From assembly GCA_022605955.1 (NCBI GenBank), contig JAKCOZ010000105.1:248001-312000 (forward strand): 64,000 nucleotides of DNA. The letters are read 5' to 3'. The position numbers and the translations under genes were made by a program. Numbering within the stretch: position 1 is the first letter of the stretch; the number at the start of each line of letters is the position of its first letter. Below, in pieces: positions 35,847 through 48,052 of the stretch. This DNA comes from Rallus limicola (lineage: Eukaryota > Chordata > Aves > Gruiformes > Rallidae). Below the pieces are notes generated by a model. That model made no database searches and was not told where the DNA came from. It saw nothing but the letters and a program-made list of their open reading frames with translations.

Positions 35847-36767
35847 CCACAAGCCCCAAAAAAAAACCCGCACCGCCTCCTTCCCCCCGTCCCCGACCCT
35901 TCCCAGCACCAACCCCAAACTGCTGCTGAGCGCTGCCCCAACGGCAGCCCCGACCCCACGCCCCGGACACGCTCAGGATGCCCGGGAAGCACCCGGCAGT
36001 GCCCCGCGCCGCCCGGCCCCTTCCATGGGGAAGCCATGCCAGGCGCGGGGGAACCAGCCCGGGCTGACTCGCCTCACCCGTGACGGCTGCTCGGAGGAAG
36101 GAGAGCTCTGGCCTGGCCGGAGCCCCCGAGAAGCCGCCGCGACCCCCGGAGCGCAGTGCCCGCGAACCGCGGAGCCCCCCCGCCCGGCACAGACACTCCG
36201 CCGGAGCCGCCAAGAAACGGCCCGGCACCGACCGGCTCCGGGCGGGGGGCGGGGAACGCGCGGCGCCTCTCCGCTCGCGGGCCCCGCACAGACCCCGCGG
36301 AGCCCCGTCCCGCCGCGACCCAACGCACCGCGAACCGACCGCCCGGCCCCGGCCGACCCCGCGCGGGGCGGCGGAGGCGGCGCCTTACCGGCAGGGAGCG
36401 CGGAGCCGGCGGCACCAACCAGCACGCAGCCGGGACCGGCGGCGAGAAGCGAAGCGAATTTCGCGCCGTCCACGTGGAATGCCCGGACATGTGCGAGCCT
36501 TACGGCGCCTGCACCGAGTATGTCTCCCAGCACCGCGCGGGGCTCCACAACACCCCAGAGCGCATGCGCAGGATACACAGGGCAGCTTCACTGCGCTCTA
36601 ACGCGCATGCTCCTTGGTCCTGCAGCACTAACGCGTCCTGGTCGCTGGGCAACAGCGGCGCCCCTCTCGAAAGCGCTCTGCCGCGCGCGCTGCGACACAC
36701 GGCCGCAGTACCGCGGCGTGTCCGCCAGGCGGCAGCACCGAGCGAACGGGGAAAAACGGCCCTTCTG
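35847..36767 (-). promoter_or_regulatory. CpG island with minus-strand donor (A4)
   Basis: Copy of 4660-5580. Donor complement CCTTAC at 36383-36388. Confidence 0.55.
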
Positions 36768-36892
36768 ACAGCCCTGGAAGTCGCAGCGTGGGAAAGGAAA
36801 TTTAAACTCCTCAATTCCTGTACGTTCCAGAAAGCCCAATACCCATAATGGGAATGAATCCAGTCTCTAAATTGAAGACATACATTCTTTTC

Positions 36893-37067
36893 TGTTATCG
36901 ACAAAATTTACACTCACTCTTGAATGTAATAGCAGCAGTTTAATCAGAGAAAGAAAACAGCGGCGCCGGGCGGGCAGGGACCGAAGTCACACTACGCCGC
37001 TGTTTTCTTTCTCTGATTAAACTGCTGCTATTACATTCAAGAGTGAGTGTAAATTTTGTCGATAACA
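36893..37067. repeat. Fold-back R-U5 palindrome (copy 4)
   Basis: Same as 5706-5880. Confidence 0.93.
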
Positions 37068-37655
37068 ATTTTGGTGCCGTGACTCGGATCTGGTAACTGG
37101 CCCCAGACCTCTGATCAGGAGGCGCCCCCCTCTAATTTTGAGGGGCCTGAGAAGGGTCCTCTGTGTGGTCAGTCCCAGATTTTCCGAACGGCGGAGAAAG
37201 AAAACTAGGTTCCCGTGCACAAGGGGAATTTGATTCCAGTGCACGAAGATCTCGAGATAAAATTTGGTTCCCGTGCACAAGGGGAATTCGATTCCAGTGC
37301 ACGAAGTTCTCGAGAAGAATTTTTTGGTTTCCGTGCACAAGGGGAATTTGATTCCAGTGCATGAAGTTCTCGAGAAAAATTTGGTTCCCGTGCACAAAGG
37401 GAATTTGATTCCAGTGCACGAAGTTCTCGAGAAAATTTCTTTTGGTTCCCGTGCACAAGGGGAATTTGATTCCGGTGCATGAAGTTCTCGAGAAAAATTT
37501 GGTTCCCGTGCACAAGGGGAATTTGATTCCAGTGCACGAAGATCTCGAACGAAGAAAGCCCGACTGGAGACAGCGAGCTTTGTGGACCTCCAGTACGTAT
37601 CTCTCGATTCCGGTTTTCCAAAGGTACTGGTAAGTCATTGCGATTCCGTTCGAGT

Positions 37656-38300
37656 ATGGGGCAAGAAGGAAGCAAACAGAGAAAAATTCCTAGCCCAGAT
37701 ATTCTATCAGAAAGTCTTTTGGGACTCATGATCCGACACTGGGGAGAATCTGCGCCCCGGCGGAGAAAATCTAAAGAGAAAATGATCTATTATTGTGTTT
37801 ATATATGGGGAGAAAAAGAAATTGGGAAGAACATTTTTTGGCCAAAATTTGGGTCCTTCGAGGACTGGGTATGTCAAGCCCTAAATTTTTATGTAAATAA
37901 TAAAACCCCATATAGTCAAGAAGAAAGTCAATATGCATTCTTATGGATTCTAGCGTCCAAAAGCGAAAAGATAGAAGCATGGAATTTTCTAAATAAATTG
38001 CATCAGAAAACACATTGGGCCACTCAATCTTTAGTAGATTATTTTGAAACCAAGTTTACTACTATTGGAGTATATACACTAGCTAAACGAATAATTATGG
38101 GATGTAACATATCAGAAGACAAAATATCAGTAATTGGAACAAAAGGTGAGCCCTTTCAAGTCCCTGTCGTTAAAATGTTCAAATTATTAGCCCCAATCGA
38201 CAGGTAAAAGGGGATCTCCTACTTGTGCCAGAAGCAGAGTACAACTTACTAGGAAAAGATCTTATGACGAGTCTACGAATCGGGTTATTTATTAATAGCC
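37656..38300 (+). pseudogene. gag matrix/protease fusion remnant (copy 4)
   Basis: Open from ATG 37656 to TAA 38205-38207, same protein as the other copies. Confidence 0.8.
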
Positions 38301-39101
38301 AGTAAAGAAGAAGAAGTGGTGCAAAACGAGAGTATAAGGCTCTTAAATTTTTTTGGGTAAACAGGGACTAAAAGTTTCAAGATCAAAGCTTCAATTTACA
38401 GAGGAACAAGTTAAATACCTGGGGCATTGGATAACAGGAGGGCAAAAGAAGTTAGATCCAGAGCGAATAAAAGGCATTTTGTCTCTTCCTGTCCCCAAGA
38501 ACAAAAGACAAGTGCGACAAATGTTAGGTTTAATAGGATATTGCTGACAATGGATTGAAAATTATAGCACACAAACGAAATTTCTATATGAAAAATTAAA
38601 GAGGGAAGGACATTTCGAATGGAATGAAAAAGATAACCAAAGTTGGGAACAGTTGCTACAAAGCCTAGTAGAAGCCCCGGTATTAAGTTTACCGGATGTT
38701 AGGAAACCATTTCAATTATTTACAGCTATTAACGAAAATACAGCTTATGGAATCCTAACGCAAGAAGTTGCTGGATTTTGAAAACCTATACTATTCTAAA
38801 CAAAAGGAGAGAACAACTCAGAAAGAAAGGGATAATAACCCAAAGACCACCACTAGATCTGGCAATACACCAGGTACGACCTGGAGATCAAGTATTGATA
38901 AAATCATAGAAAGAAGTTAACTTAACCCCTCAATGGGAGGGACCTTATCTTGTTTTACTCACAACAGATTCTGCAGTACGAACAAAAGAAAAGGGGTGGA
39001 CACACGCTACTAGGATAAAGAAGATAACCTCACCGAATAAGTGGACATCTACATGTCACCCAGACTCCCTGAAACTTACCCTGAGACGGCAAAACGAATG
39101 A

Positions 39102-40821
39102 ATGAATATTGAAGATCGACTTAGACATTGGTTTGGACTACCAGCTCATGAATCTATAAGGAAAGTATCATATGTCTCTTGGGTACAGGGGAGGATACCA
39201 TATATATAGGGGAGACAGGGGGCCTATATAGAGCCCAAGAAGAGGGTCGGACTTTGGCTTTATGCTGTGAAATAGAAACTGAAATTCCTCTCGAGCCTAC
39301 CTTACCGAGGCGAATACCCTGCTTGAAGCACCCTTTATTAAGCCACAAGGCCTGGGTTCAAAGCATTGGTTATAATTGTAAGCAAATTTGGAATTGTATT
39401 TCCCGTTTTAGACAAGCTTACTGTATACGCTGTAGACAACACCGAGATCGTAGGTCAGGGCAAGAGAATGTACTTATGCTCTTTTGCGGATGGGAACTAT
39501 TAATTCCATATTGGTGGGAATTCTATGAGACTGATCGAAACAAAGTAATTAATAAATGCAGAAAACGGTTTAAGTGGAAACTGAACCAACAAAAAACTCT
39601 AGATCAAAGACCCTCCTATGCCTAAAGGAGTAGAGAAGCAAAACCGCCCCTGAAGACACTGAGCTGTTGACCAGAAGACAAATTAACCGGTTGTCCTTTG
39701 CCCAGGACAGACCGTGGGAAAGGCAAAGCCAGTAAAACATGTGGGGCAGACGGTTTTACCTCCTCCTTAATATTCTTTGATCCCCTGTGGGGATGGCCAT
39801 CAGCCATTTGAATGGGTCTTGAAAGGATCTGGAAATGGTTCAGAAAACAGAATTGTACAGACGGTCATTACTTCAGGAATACCATACTTTTTAACTACTA
39901 CGTGTTCTCTAGTCAATCAAATCAATAGCCGAGACAAAATACCAGTTACAAACACAGGGTCAGGAACCCCAATTGTTAAAAGAAAATGTGATGAAAGAAT
40001 ACCCTTTTATGGATGCCCTAGCTCTAATCCAGGAAAAGGGTATTGTAAACTATAGCATCAGCCTGAATTCCCACCGAGCAAAACCAGTTTCTATCCGTAA
40101 AATGGTATTCCAATGGAAGTTTAAGTTTAATGGTAATGAAACATAATACACGAACCTTGAATTTTGTGTCCACGTTACAATAGTGCCACGAATAATGATA
40201 CAGTCCTCAGCCAAAGTAATGGGAGCTCAAGAAAATGACTTCTCCAGATACAAAGGAGAGCCTATAACAGCTCTTACTGTAGCTACTCTCGTAAGTCTCA
40301 GTATAGTAGGAGTAAAAATAGGAACTACCTCCATAACACCGCAACAAAAAGGACTGCCGGCATTACAGGCTGCTGACGACAAAGATTTAGCGCAATTGTA
40401 AAAATCAATCTCGTATCTGGAGAAATCATTGACTTCCCTATCAGAAGTAGTTCTGCAAAATCGAAGAGGATTAGATCTGGTGTTCTTAAGAGAAGGAGGA
40501 CTATGTGTCGCTCTGGGAGAGGAATGTTGCTTCTACGCAGATCATACAGGAATAGTCCGTGATTCCTTAGCTAAAGTAAGGGACAGGTTAGAACAAAGAA
40601 AAAGAGAACGAGAAGCTCAAGCTCCTTGGTACGAAAACTGGTTTAATTGGTCACCTTGGCTAACGACTTTATTATCCACGATCACGGGGCCTATGATTAT
40701 TTTCATGCTGGTGATAACTTTAGGACCTTGTAGTCTTAATAAGTTAGTGGCAGCAATAAAACGACGAATAGATCGAATCGAAATCCTTACTATCCGAACC
40801 ATAGAATCAGCAAACGGGTAA
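39102..40821 (+). pseudogene. env remnant with open transmembrane fragment (copy 4)
   Basis: As copy 2, with a 9 bp insertion in the surface part. The transmembrane fragment is open from 40402 to 40821. Confidence 0.8.
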
Positions 40822-40843
40822 TTCAAAAGAAAAGGGGTGGAAT

Positions 40844-41402
40844 TGTTACTAACGTTTGCTGATTCCTTGTAATTATTTGATAAATGTATAACAGAAACTA
40901 AATGGAAGCTTAAGAAACCTTCATGCTTGCTTAAACAAATAGAATGCTTATATGTTATCCGCAAAAATCCTTACGTCTAGTGTATATCCTGTTATGAACG
41001 AGTTTCAAAAGAACAGAACTGCGATAAAACAAGAACAAGTTGCTTTTGTGACAGGACGGAGCCCACGATTATGAAAGAGAGGTACAAGACCCTAATCTCA
41101 AGAACACATCAATGGGCCAGAGTTAACCACCGTGAAGAAGATTGAGAAACTGGTTAATAATTGGAGAAGAAAAATGAAGAAAATCGACATATATGGACTA
41201 TAGCAATTGTTAGTCGAAAGATGAAGTAATAACCTCAAGATAATTGTATTGTTTATTACTGAGTATAAATATCTGTAACCCCCTCTCCCTTAGCGCGGCG
41301 TAGTGTGACTTCGGTCCCTGCCCGCCCGGCGCCGCTGTTTTCTTTCTCTAATTAAACTGCTGCTATTACATTCAAGAGTGAGTGTAAATTTTGTCGATAA
41401 CA
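40844..41402 (+). mobile_element. 3' LTR of ERV copy 4
   Basis: 559 bp. Two visible differences from copy 1: A for C just before the TATA box (41262) and A for G just before ATTAAA (41350). The TATA and polyadenylation signals are intact. Confidence 0.92.
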
Positions 41403-41439
41403 TTTTCCAAAATGGGGAATTGTTGTATAAAAAACAAAT

Positions 41440-42564
41440 GATACAAGAAATTCCCCCAGAAAGAAGGGGTGCAGTGGGCCCTGCCCTATGGGAAACCGAC
41501 ATCCCAGGAAAGCCTACATTAGCACAGCCAGTGACTGCTGAATGGAAAGAAAGTGCAAAACCAGTTAGGATCAAACAATACCCAATTACACCTCAGGCAA
41601 AACAGGGAATTAAAAGATTGCTCCTGTAATTTCTGAAATAGAAGATTTTTCAAGTGAGTCAATCAGAATATAACACACCGTTTTTACCAGCACGACAGCC
41701 AAACGGTGAGCACAGATTGGTACAGGACCTAAGAGCTATTAATCAAATTGTGAAAGACACACACCCAGTAGCGACAATTCCTTGGACTGTGTTCACTGCT
41801 CTGGAGGAAAAACGATCAGTGGCTTACAGTGCTTGATTTAAAAGACGCTCTCTTTTGCACACCCCTGGAGAAAAGAGTCATCAATTATTTGCTCTTCAGT
41901 GGGAGAGACCACAAACTGGGACACGGCTACCCCAAGGATTTAAAAAAGCTCTGGCCCAACTGTGGCAGCCAACCCGCAAAGGAACTGGAGATCTGAACAA
42001 ACAAGGAGGCGGGGACGCCATGACCAGAACAGCTGCTCTTGCAATAGGCGGCCTGGATACGGCTAACCACTGAACTTTGAAACTTCTGGAGACTTCATGG
42101 GTACGAGGTATCCAAGAAGAAATCTCAAACAGCAAGCCAAACTGTAAGATATTTGGGCTTGGAGATTTCACAAAGGCAACAAAGGCTGGGGACAGACCCA
42201 AAAGAGGCAATCTGTGCTATTCCAGAGCCTGGGGCTGGACAGGAACTGAGAGCATTTCTGGGAATGGCAGGACGGTGTGGGCTCTGGATCACGCAGAACC
42301 CCCAAATCACTGCATGAAGCCCAGAAGTCTATCCCTTTGATATGTAATAGACACCAACAAAAGGCTTTTGGGAAACTTGAGATAACCTTGATGTTCTTGC
42401 CTCTTGCCTGCAACCAGTGGCAAGAACCATCACGGTCCTTGTTCCACACACAGCAGTCACAGTGTTGGAGCAAAAGGGGACGCACCAGCTATCCCCTACA
42501 AGGATGATGAAATACCAGGCAGTTCTTACACAACAGAATGATGTAACCTTGAAAACAACTCACC
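41440..42564 (+). pseudogene. Class I pol fragment, interrupted by CR1 (B3)
   Basis: As B1, with A at 41908. Confidence 0.8.
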
Positions 42565-42568
42565 TTAT

Positions 42569-43151
42569 CAGGAAGAGTGTGTCCAGCAGGTCGAAGGAAG
42601 TGATCCTCGCCCTCTACTCTGCGTTGGTCAGGCCCCACCTGGAGTACTGTGTCCAGTTCTGGGCTCCCTGGTATAAAAAAGTCAGGGACCTTCTGGAGAG
42701 AGTCCAGAGAAGGGCAACAAAGATGATTAGGGGCCTGGAACATCTCCCCTATGAGGAAAGGCTGAGTGAGCTGGGTCTGTTCAGCCTGGAGAAAAGAAGA
42801 CTTAGGGGGGACCTAATTAGTGTCTATAAATATCTTAGACTTGGGATGCAGGGGGAATTGGTCAGCCCATTTTCAGTGGTCAGTGGGGACAGGACTAGGG
42901 GCAATGGCTGTAAGCTGGAGCATAGGAAGTTCCGCACCAACATGCGGATGAACTTTTTCACAGTGAGGGTGAGGGAGCAGTGGAATAGGCTGCCCAGGGA
43001 GGTGGTGGAGTCTCCTTCTCTGGAGATATTCAAGTCTCGTCTGGATGCCTATCTATGTAATATGAGATAGGGAGCCTGCTTTGGCAGGGGGGTTGGACCC
43101 GATGATCTCTTGAGGTCCTTTCCAACCCCTAAAGATTCTGTGATTCTGTGA
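42569..43151 (+). mobile_element. CR1 LINE 3' end (B3)
   Basis: Same insertion, TTAT at 42565-42568 and 43152-43155. A few substitutions relative to B1/B2, for example GTCAGCCC for GCCAGCCC near 42860. Confidence 0.93.
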
Positions 43152-44945
43152 TTATGAACCCTGCCATTTTCTGGACTGCTACACAGGAAGAACAACCACC
43201 GAAACGTGGCTGTATCGTGGCCATTGAACGTCCATACTCCGAGTGAGATGAGAAGCATGTTCCCAAGGAGGATCCTGCGCAGGAGGAAAAAGCAGCACGG
43301 AGTGATGAGGAATTGCAGACAAACAGCCCGGGCCACAGCACAGACAGCTGTACACTTTGAGGACAGAGAGGGAGCTGACAGAGAGAGAGAGAGAGAGAGA
43401 GAGACCAAGGAAAAAAGTCCAGAAGGATATAGCAGAGAAAACGAGAATTTAAAAGCTGGGAATAAGGAGCCAGGCAAAAACAAATGTAGAAAAGAAACAG
43501 ATTAAAACACCCAAAAGAACCCCCACAAAGCCCCAAAACCAAAGAAGCCACAAAAAAAAAAACAATTAAACACACCCATAATCCTCATACCCTACCAGAA
43601 AAGCCACGGAACCCTGTCACTCTACAAGCAATTAGGAAAACTGTAAGCTGACCTGGAAGATACTACAACTTTGATCCCCATTACTTTATAAGGAAAGCCT
43701 AAAACTCTCTGTGGACAAGATGCTCACTCTAACCCCAGCGCCGCGTGGCCACGCCCCGGCCCCAGTGCCACACTTTGCCCTCAGACAACATGGGAACCGC
43801 ATGCATCCTCACAGAAGGGATGCACAGGTCGCTCTGCAGGCAAACTAGGGACATTCCTATAGTCACGACGTAATTCTTCTGCCTCTATCATAAAGGAATA
43901 CAAACAACAACAAAAAAAAGAAAAAAAAAAGAAAAAAAAATATCATCACAGCTCTTAGAATCCTACAGACACAGAGAGAAAAAACAACCCAACGTGGGGC
44001 CAGGGAGCTGGACTGAGGGAGAGAAATAGAGAAAGGCAACAAAAAACAGGGCAGAAACAGAGGCAAGAAATGACAGGGAGTGACAGAGTGGAAAGGCAAG
44101 GCTCGGGGCCACTCTACACAGACAAACAGCAGCACAAACTGAACCGCTTACCTAGACGCCATCAGGCAGAGGGGCCAAAGTAAGAAACAGGGATAGGGAG
44201 CTGGGGGAATAAAAGAAAGAGAGGTCAGAAGGAAAAAAAGCCACAGAGCAAAAAGCATAGCCATGCATGCAGAACTGTCAGGGGGAGGATTTCTGAAAGG
44301 GCGTCACCTGGGAACCTGCACCAGATAGATGGAGCAAGGATAAAAATAAGAGGCTACAGGGAAGGGAGGGCAGGATTAACAAATCGGGGCCAAGCTCTGG
44401 ACAGTGAGAAATGGAGAAGCGCAGAACATCACCAAGACTACATGGCAGAGAGGGAGGAATCCAAAGTAAAGGGACTGGGACACAGACAGGGAGATACAGG
44501 GAAAGAAGAACAACTGCAAACCAGTCTCGGGCTATGAGCTGGAGAGGGAAAAAAGAAAAAGCAGCAGCAGGGACCTGGACACGGAGTGATGAGGAATTGC
44601 AGACAAATAGCCCGGGCCACAGCACAGACAGCTGTAAACTCTGAGGACAGGGAGGGAGCTGACAGATAGAGAGACACAGGCACCCCCCGCAGCCCCAAAA
44701 ACACGCCAGCCCCAAACAACTCAACCCCACCACAAGGCTGCCGTGCGCTGCGCCACACGGCCGCAGTACCGCGGCGTGTCCGCCAGGCGGCAGCACCGAG
44801 CGAACGGGGAAAAACGGCCCTTCTGACAGCCCTGGAAGTCGCAGCGTGGGAAAGGAAATTTAAACTCCTCAATTCCTGTACGTTCCAGAAAGCCCAATAC
44901 CCATAATGGGAATGAATCTAGTCTCTAAATTGAAGACATACATTC

Positions 44946-44950
44946 TTTTC
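44946..44950. other. Empty ERV insertion site (B3/A5)
   Basis: Single TTTTC between ACATACATTC and CAAAATGG. Confidence 0.92.
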
Positions 44951-44982
44951 CAAAATGGGGAATTGCTGTATAAAAAACAAAT

Positions 44983-45463
44983 GATACAAGAAATTCCCCC
45001 AGAAAGAAGAGGTGCAGTGGGCCCTGCCCTATGGGAAACCGACATCCCAGGAAAGCCTACATTAGCACAGCCAGTGACTGCTGAATGGAAAGAAAGTGCA
45101 AAACCAGTTAGGATCAAACAATACCCAATTACACCTCAGGCAAAACAGGGAATTAAAAGATTGCTCCTGTAATTTCTGAAATAGAAGATTTTTCAAGTGA
45201 GTCAATCAGAATATAACACACCGTTTTTACCAGCACGACAGACAAACGGTGAGCACAGATTGGTACAGGACCTAAGAGCTATTAATCAAATTGTGAAAGA
45301 CACACACCCAGTAGCGACAATTCCTTGGACTGTGTTCACTGCTCTGGAGGAAAAACGATCAGTGGCTTACAGTGCTTGATTTAAAAGACGCTCTCTTTTG
45401 CACACCCCTGGAGAAAAGAGTCATCAATTATTTGCTCTTCAGTGGGAGAGTCCACAAACTGGG
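44983..45463 (+). pseudogene. Class I pol fragment, left part (A5)
   Basis: RT N-terminal portion, cut by the provirus after CTGGG (45459-45463). It resumes at 52335. Confidence 0.8.
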
Positions 45464-46053
45464 TGTCCTGGTTTCAGTCAGGATAGAGTTAATTTCATTT
45501 GTAGCAGCGGATGGAATGCTGTGTTTGGGAGTTAAAATGAAAACAGTGCTGATAACACCCTGATGTTTTTAGTTGCAGTCAGACAGTCAATGCCAGGACA
45601 GGTGACCCAGATGGGCCAAAGAGAGTATTCCATGCCAATTACGTCCTGCCCAGGATAAAGGGGGGCTGATGGGAGGAAGAAGGGGCGGTTCCGGGACGCG
45701 AGCGGTTCCGGGACGCGAGGGTCTTGGGGGACGGTCGGGTTCCGGGACGGCTCTGGGTGGTACGGCCTGAGTTGTGTGGTTCGGTGAGAAACTGCATTGT
45801 GTATCAATATTTTCATACTCTTTTGCTCTATAGTCCTGTTAGCATTGTATATATTTTATTTTTCTGTTATCTTAGTAAACTATCCTTATCCCAACCCACG
45901 GGCCTCTTAGTTTCTTGGTTTTGGAGTTGTTTGCCCCTTCCTTTTCCCTTCCCTTGTTTCCCCCCTCCCTTTTTTCCCTTTTCTCCTGCTCTTTTACTTT
46001 AAGGAGCAGGCAGCTGCGTGGATCTCGGCCCAAGCCGGGGTGAAACCACGACA
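45464..46053 (+). mobile_element. 5' LTR of the ERVL-like provirus
   Basis: 590 bp, TGTCCTGGTTTCAGTCAGG...ACGACA. Contains two tandem copies of CGGTTCCGGGACGCGAG (about 45687-45720) and a TATA-like TATATATTTTA at 45848-45858. A similar but older LTR is at 59724. Confidence 0.93.
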
Positions 46054-46060
46054 GTCTTTT

Positions 46061-46078
46061 TGGCGCCCAACGTGGGGC
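46061..46078 (+). other. Primer binding site, tRNA-Lys1,2 type
   Basis: TGGCGCCCAACGTGGGGC, seven bases after the 5' LTR. This is the site complementary to tRNA-Lys1,2. Confidence 0.88.
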
Positions 46079-46171
46079 CCGAAAGGTTGGGATAACGGTA
46101 GATCTGACCCTGACGCGATTGCAATTAAGACAAAGTTGTGATAAGTACTGTTGTTTAAGCAGTCTCCGATC

Positions 46172-48052
46172 ATGATGCTGTGTTATTTATTCCTATGTCT
46201 CTTGTTCTTGTATATTATGATAACAGTCTATGATTCAGTAATATCGAGGATCGTGAACTTTTTCTGGTACTTATATGAGATCTTGCTGCCCTGTCCATTC
46301 CATGGACAGGGTGGGTTTAAAAACGGCAGCTGGTATGGTGGGAGTACTGCTTTCTTTTCCTTTGGGCTAAATACAACAACTCTGCTAGCAGTTTTTAAAA
46401 ACTTCCAATATCCCTGGGATATTCAAACTAGCATTTTGTTGTTTTTAGCTTTGGTGCAGATGGTTCAGTTGTTGTCAAATATTAAGCAGAGGTTTATGAA
46501 TACCACTCCAGAGTTTTCTGCGAGGCCAGATAAACATGAGTGGCAGGGCATGTGGCAGAGCATGGGCAGGTACCTAGGTACTTTCTCACTTCCAATGGCT
46601 TGGAGTTTCACTCCTGAGCAGTTACAGGACCCTGGTAAAGTTACTGCATATCTGAAAAGGAATTGCTGTAAGTTTACCAGAGAAGCACACCTTACTGCAC
46701 TGTGCTGGGCCCTGGCCACTATTTACAAAACACTGCTTGATAACAGGCAGTACTGTCAGCACTGTCAGAGGGAAAGGAATGAAAACAAACCAGCAAAGAC
46801 TGCAGCTGCTGCAACCCCTATGAATGGCACTGCAGCTACTGTAACTTCTGTGACTAGTACTGTGGCTACCGCAACTAGTCCAACCAATGCTGCAGCTGCT
46901 GCAACCCCTATGACTGGCACTGCAGCCACTGTAACTTCTGTGACTAGCACTGTGGCTACTGCCACTAGTCCAACCAATGCTGCAGCTACTGCCACCCCTA
47001 CAGCAGATACTGCTAATAAAACAAAAAACCAACCCCCGCCAGTGTCTGTTGCTCCCGTACAAACGAGGAAACACACAAAGAAATCAGTTCGTGTAGTGAA
47101 GGATGATGATGATGAAGCAGGGCCATCTGGAGCATGTCAGGATGGAGCAGGGCCATCTCAGGCATCTCAGGCAGAGGCAGAACCAGAGATTGTCACACGA
47201 TCCCTGACCCTGAGTGAGCTGCGTGAGGTTCGAAAAGATTTCAGCCGCCGCCCAGGTGAGCACATCATCACCTGGTTGCTCCGATGCTGGGATCTAGGGG
47301 CCAGTAGTCTGGAATTAGATGGCAGGGAGGCCAAGCAGTTGGGATCCCTAGCTAGAGAAGGAGGCATTGACAAGGAAATTGGGAAAAAGCCAGAAATCCT
47401 CAGCCTCTGGAGGCGACTACTGTCAAGTGTGGAGGAAAGGTATCCCATAAAGGAATATATTACATGTCACTCACCCAAGTGTAACAGCATAGAGGCAGTT
47501 ATCCAGTACCTGAGAGAATTAGCTGTACGGGAGATCATTTATTATGATCTGGACAATACACAGAATCCCTCTGATCCTGATGAAGTTATATGCACCCCAG
47601 ATATGTGGCGTAAGGTTGTACGAAGTGCACCAGCAGGGCACACCAATTCACTAGCATCAATAGACTGGGAGGATGCATATCCACCAACTGTAGAACAAGT
47701 GTCCTGGCGACTCCGGAAATATGAAGACAATGTTTCCCACTCTATGATCGCAGCGGTAGAGAAACTGGTCAAACGATTTGACCAACATTGGGGCAATGTT
47801 GCAGCTACTAGGAGAAAGCGTCCATCATCCCAGAAGGGAGGATACAGAAGGTACACACCACGAGACACGGTGCGAGGGCAGCTGTGGTCTTACCTGCGTG
47901 ACCATGGTGAGGACATGAGGAAGTGGCATATGCAGCCCACCTCAGCCCTCCAGGCACGAGTAGATGAGCTTCGAGGTAAAAGAATCGCACAACGCAATGT
48001 TGTCAGGAAGAAGGCTGCACCAGTGAGCAGCCAATACGATCAGCAACAATAG
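46172..48052 (+). CDS. gag: gag polyprotein of the ERVL-like provirus
   Basis: 626 codons from ATG 46172 (a second ATG follows at 46175) to TAG 48050-48052. The N-terminus is strongly hydrophobic (about residues 2-40) and a second hydrophobic block lies near residues 60-100. There is no MG myristoylation start. Residues about 210-280 are Ala/Thr-rich and contain two copies of a 30-residue repeat (DNA period 90 bp, at 46811 and 46901). An acidic stretch DDDDEAGPSG follows, then a probable capsid region (LTLSELREVRKDF onward) and a basic C-terminus. I see no CCHC zinc knuckle. It forms the structural shell of the element in related families; the membrane role of the N-terminus is inferred. Confidence 0.85.
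   Translation: MMLCYLFLCLLFLYIMITVYDSVISRIVNFFWYLYEILLPCPFHGQGGFKNGSWYGGSTAFFSFGLNTTTLLAVFKNFQYPWDIQTSILLFLALVQMVQLLSNIKQRFMNTTPEFSARPDKHEWQGMWQSMGRYLGTFSLPMAWSFTPEQLQDPGKVTAYLKRNCCKFTREAHLTALCWALATIYKTLLDNRQYCQHCQRERNENKPAKTAAAATPMNGTAATVTSVTSTVATATSPTNAAAAATPMTGTAATVTSVTSTVATATSPTNAAATATPTADTANKTKNQPPPVSVAPVQTRKHTKKSVRVVKDDDDEAGPSGACQDGAGPSQASQAEAEPEIVTRSLTLSELREVRKDFSRRPGEHIITWLLRCWDLGASSLELDGREAKQLGSLAREGGIDKEIGKKPEILSLWRRLLSSVEERYPIKEYITCHSPKCNSIEAVIQYLRELAVREIIYYDLDNTQNPSDPDEVICTPDMWRKVVRSAPAGHTNSLASIDWEDAYPPTVEQVSWRLRKYEDNVSHSMIAAVEKLVKRFDQHWGNVAATRRKRPSSQKGGYRRYTPRDTVRGQLWSYLRDHGEDMRKWHMQPTSALQARVDELRGKRIAQRNVVRKKAAPVSSQYDQQQ

Larger units (their letters stand above)
33522..36892 (+). 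repeat. Array unit A4
   Basis: Type A unit with a short GGGA repeat (34914-35000) in place of the 20 bp minisatellite, followed by ERV copy 4. Confidence 0.92.
36893..41402 (+). mobile_element. ERV copy 4, fold-back 5' end
   Basis: 4510 bp, flanked by TTTTC at 36888-36892 and 41403-41407. It is 9 bp longer than copies 2 and 3 because of extra bases near 39581-39590 in the env remnant. Fold-back 36893-37067, leader repeats 37208-37553, gag/protease from 37656, pol remnant 38353-39101, env remnant 39102-40821, LTR 40844-41402. Confidence 0.93.
41403..44945 (+). repeat. Array unit B3
   Basis: As B1, with the shortest (GA)n tract (43376-43404) and scattered substitutions. No ERV at its end. Confidence 0.9.

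Noticed and set aside
45532..46002. Open frames of 92-94 codons on both strands within the ERVL LTR
   Set aside because: They lie wholly in LTR sequence, recur identically in the second LTR and have no recognisable domain.
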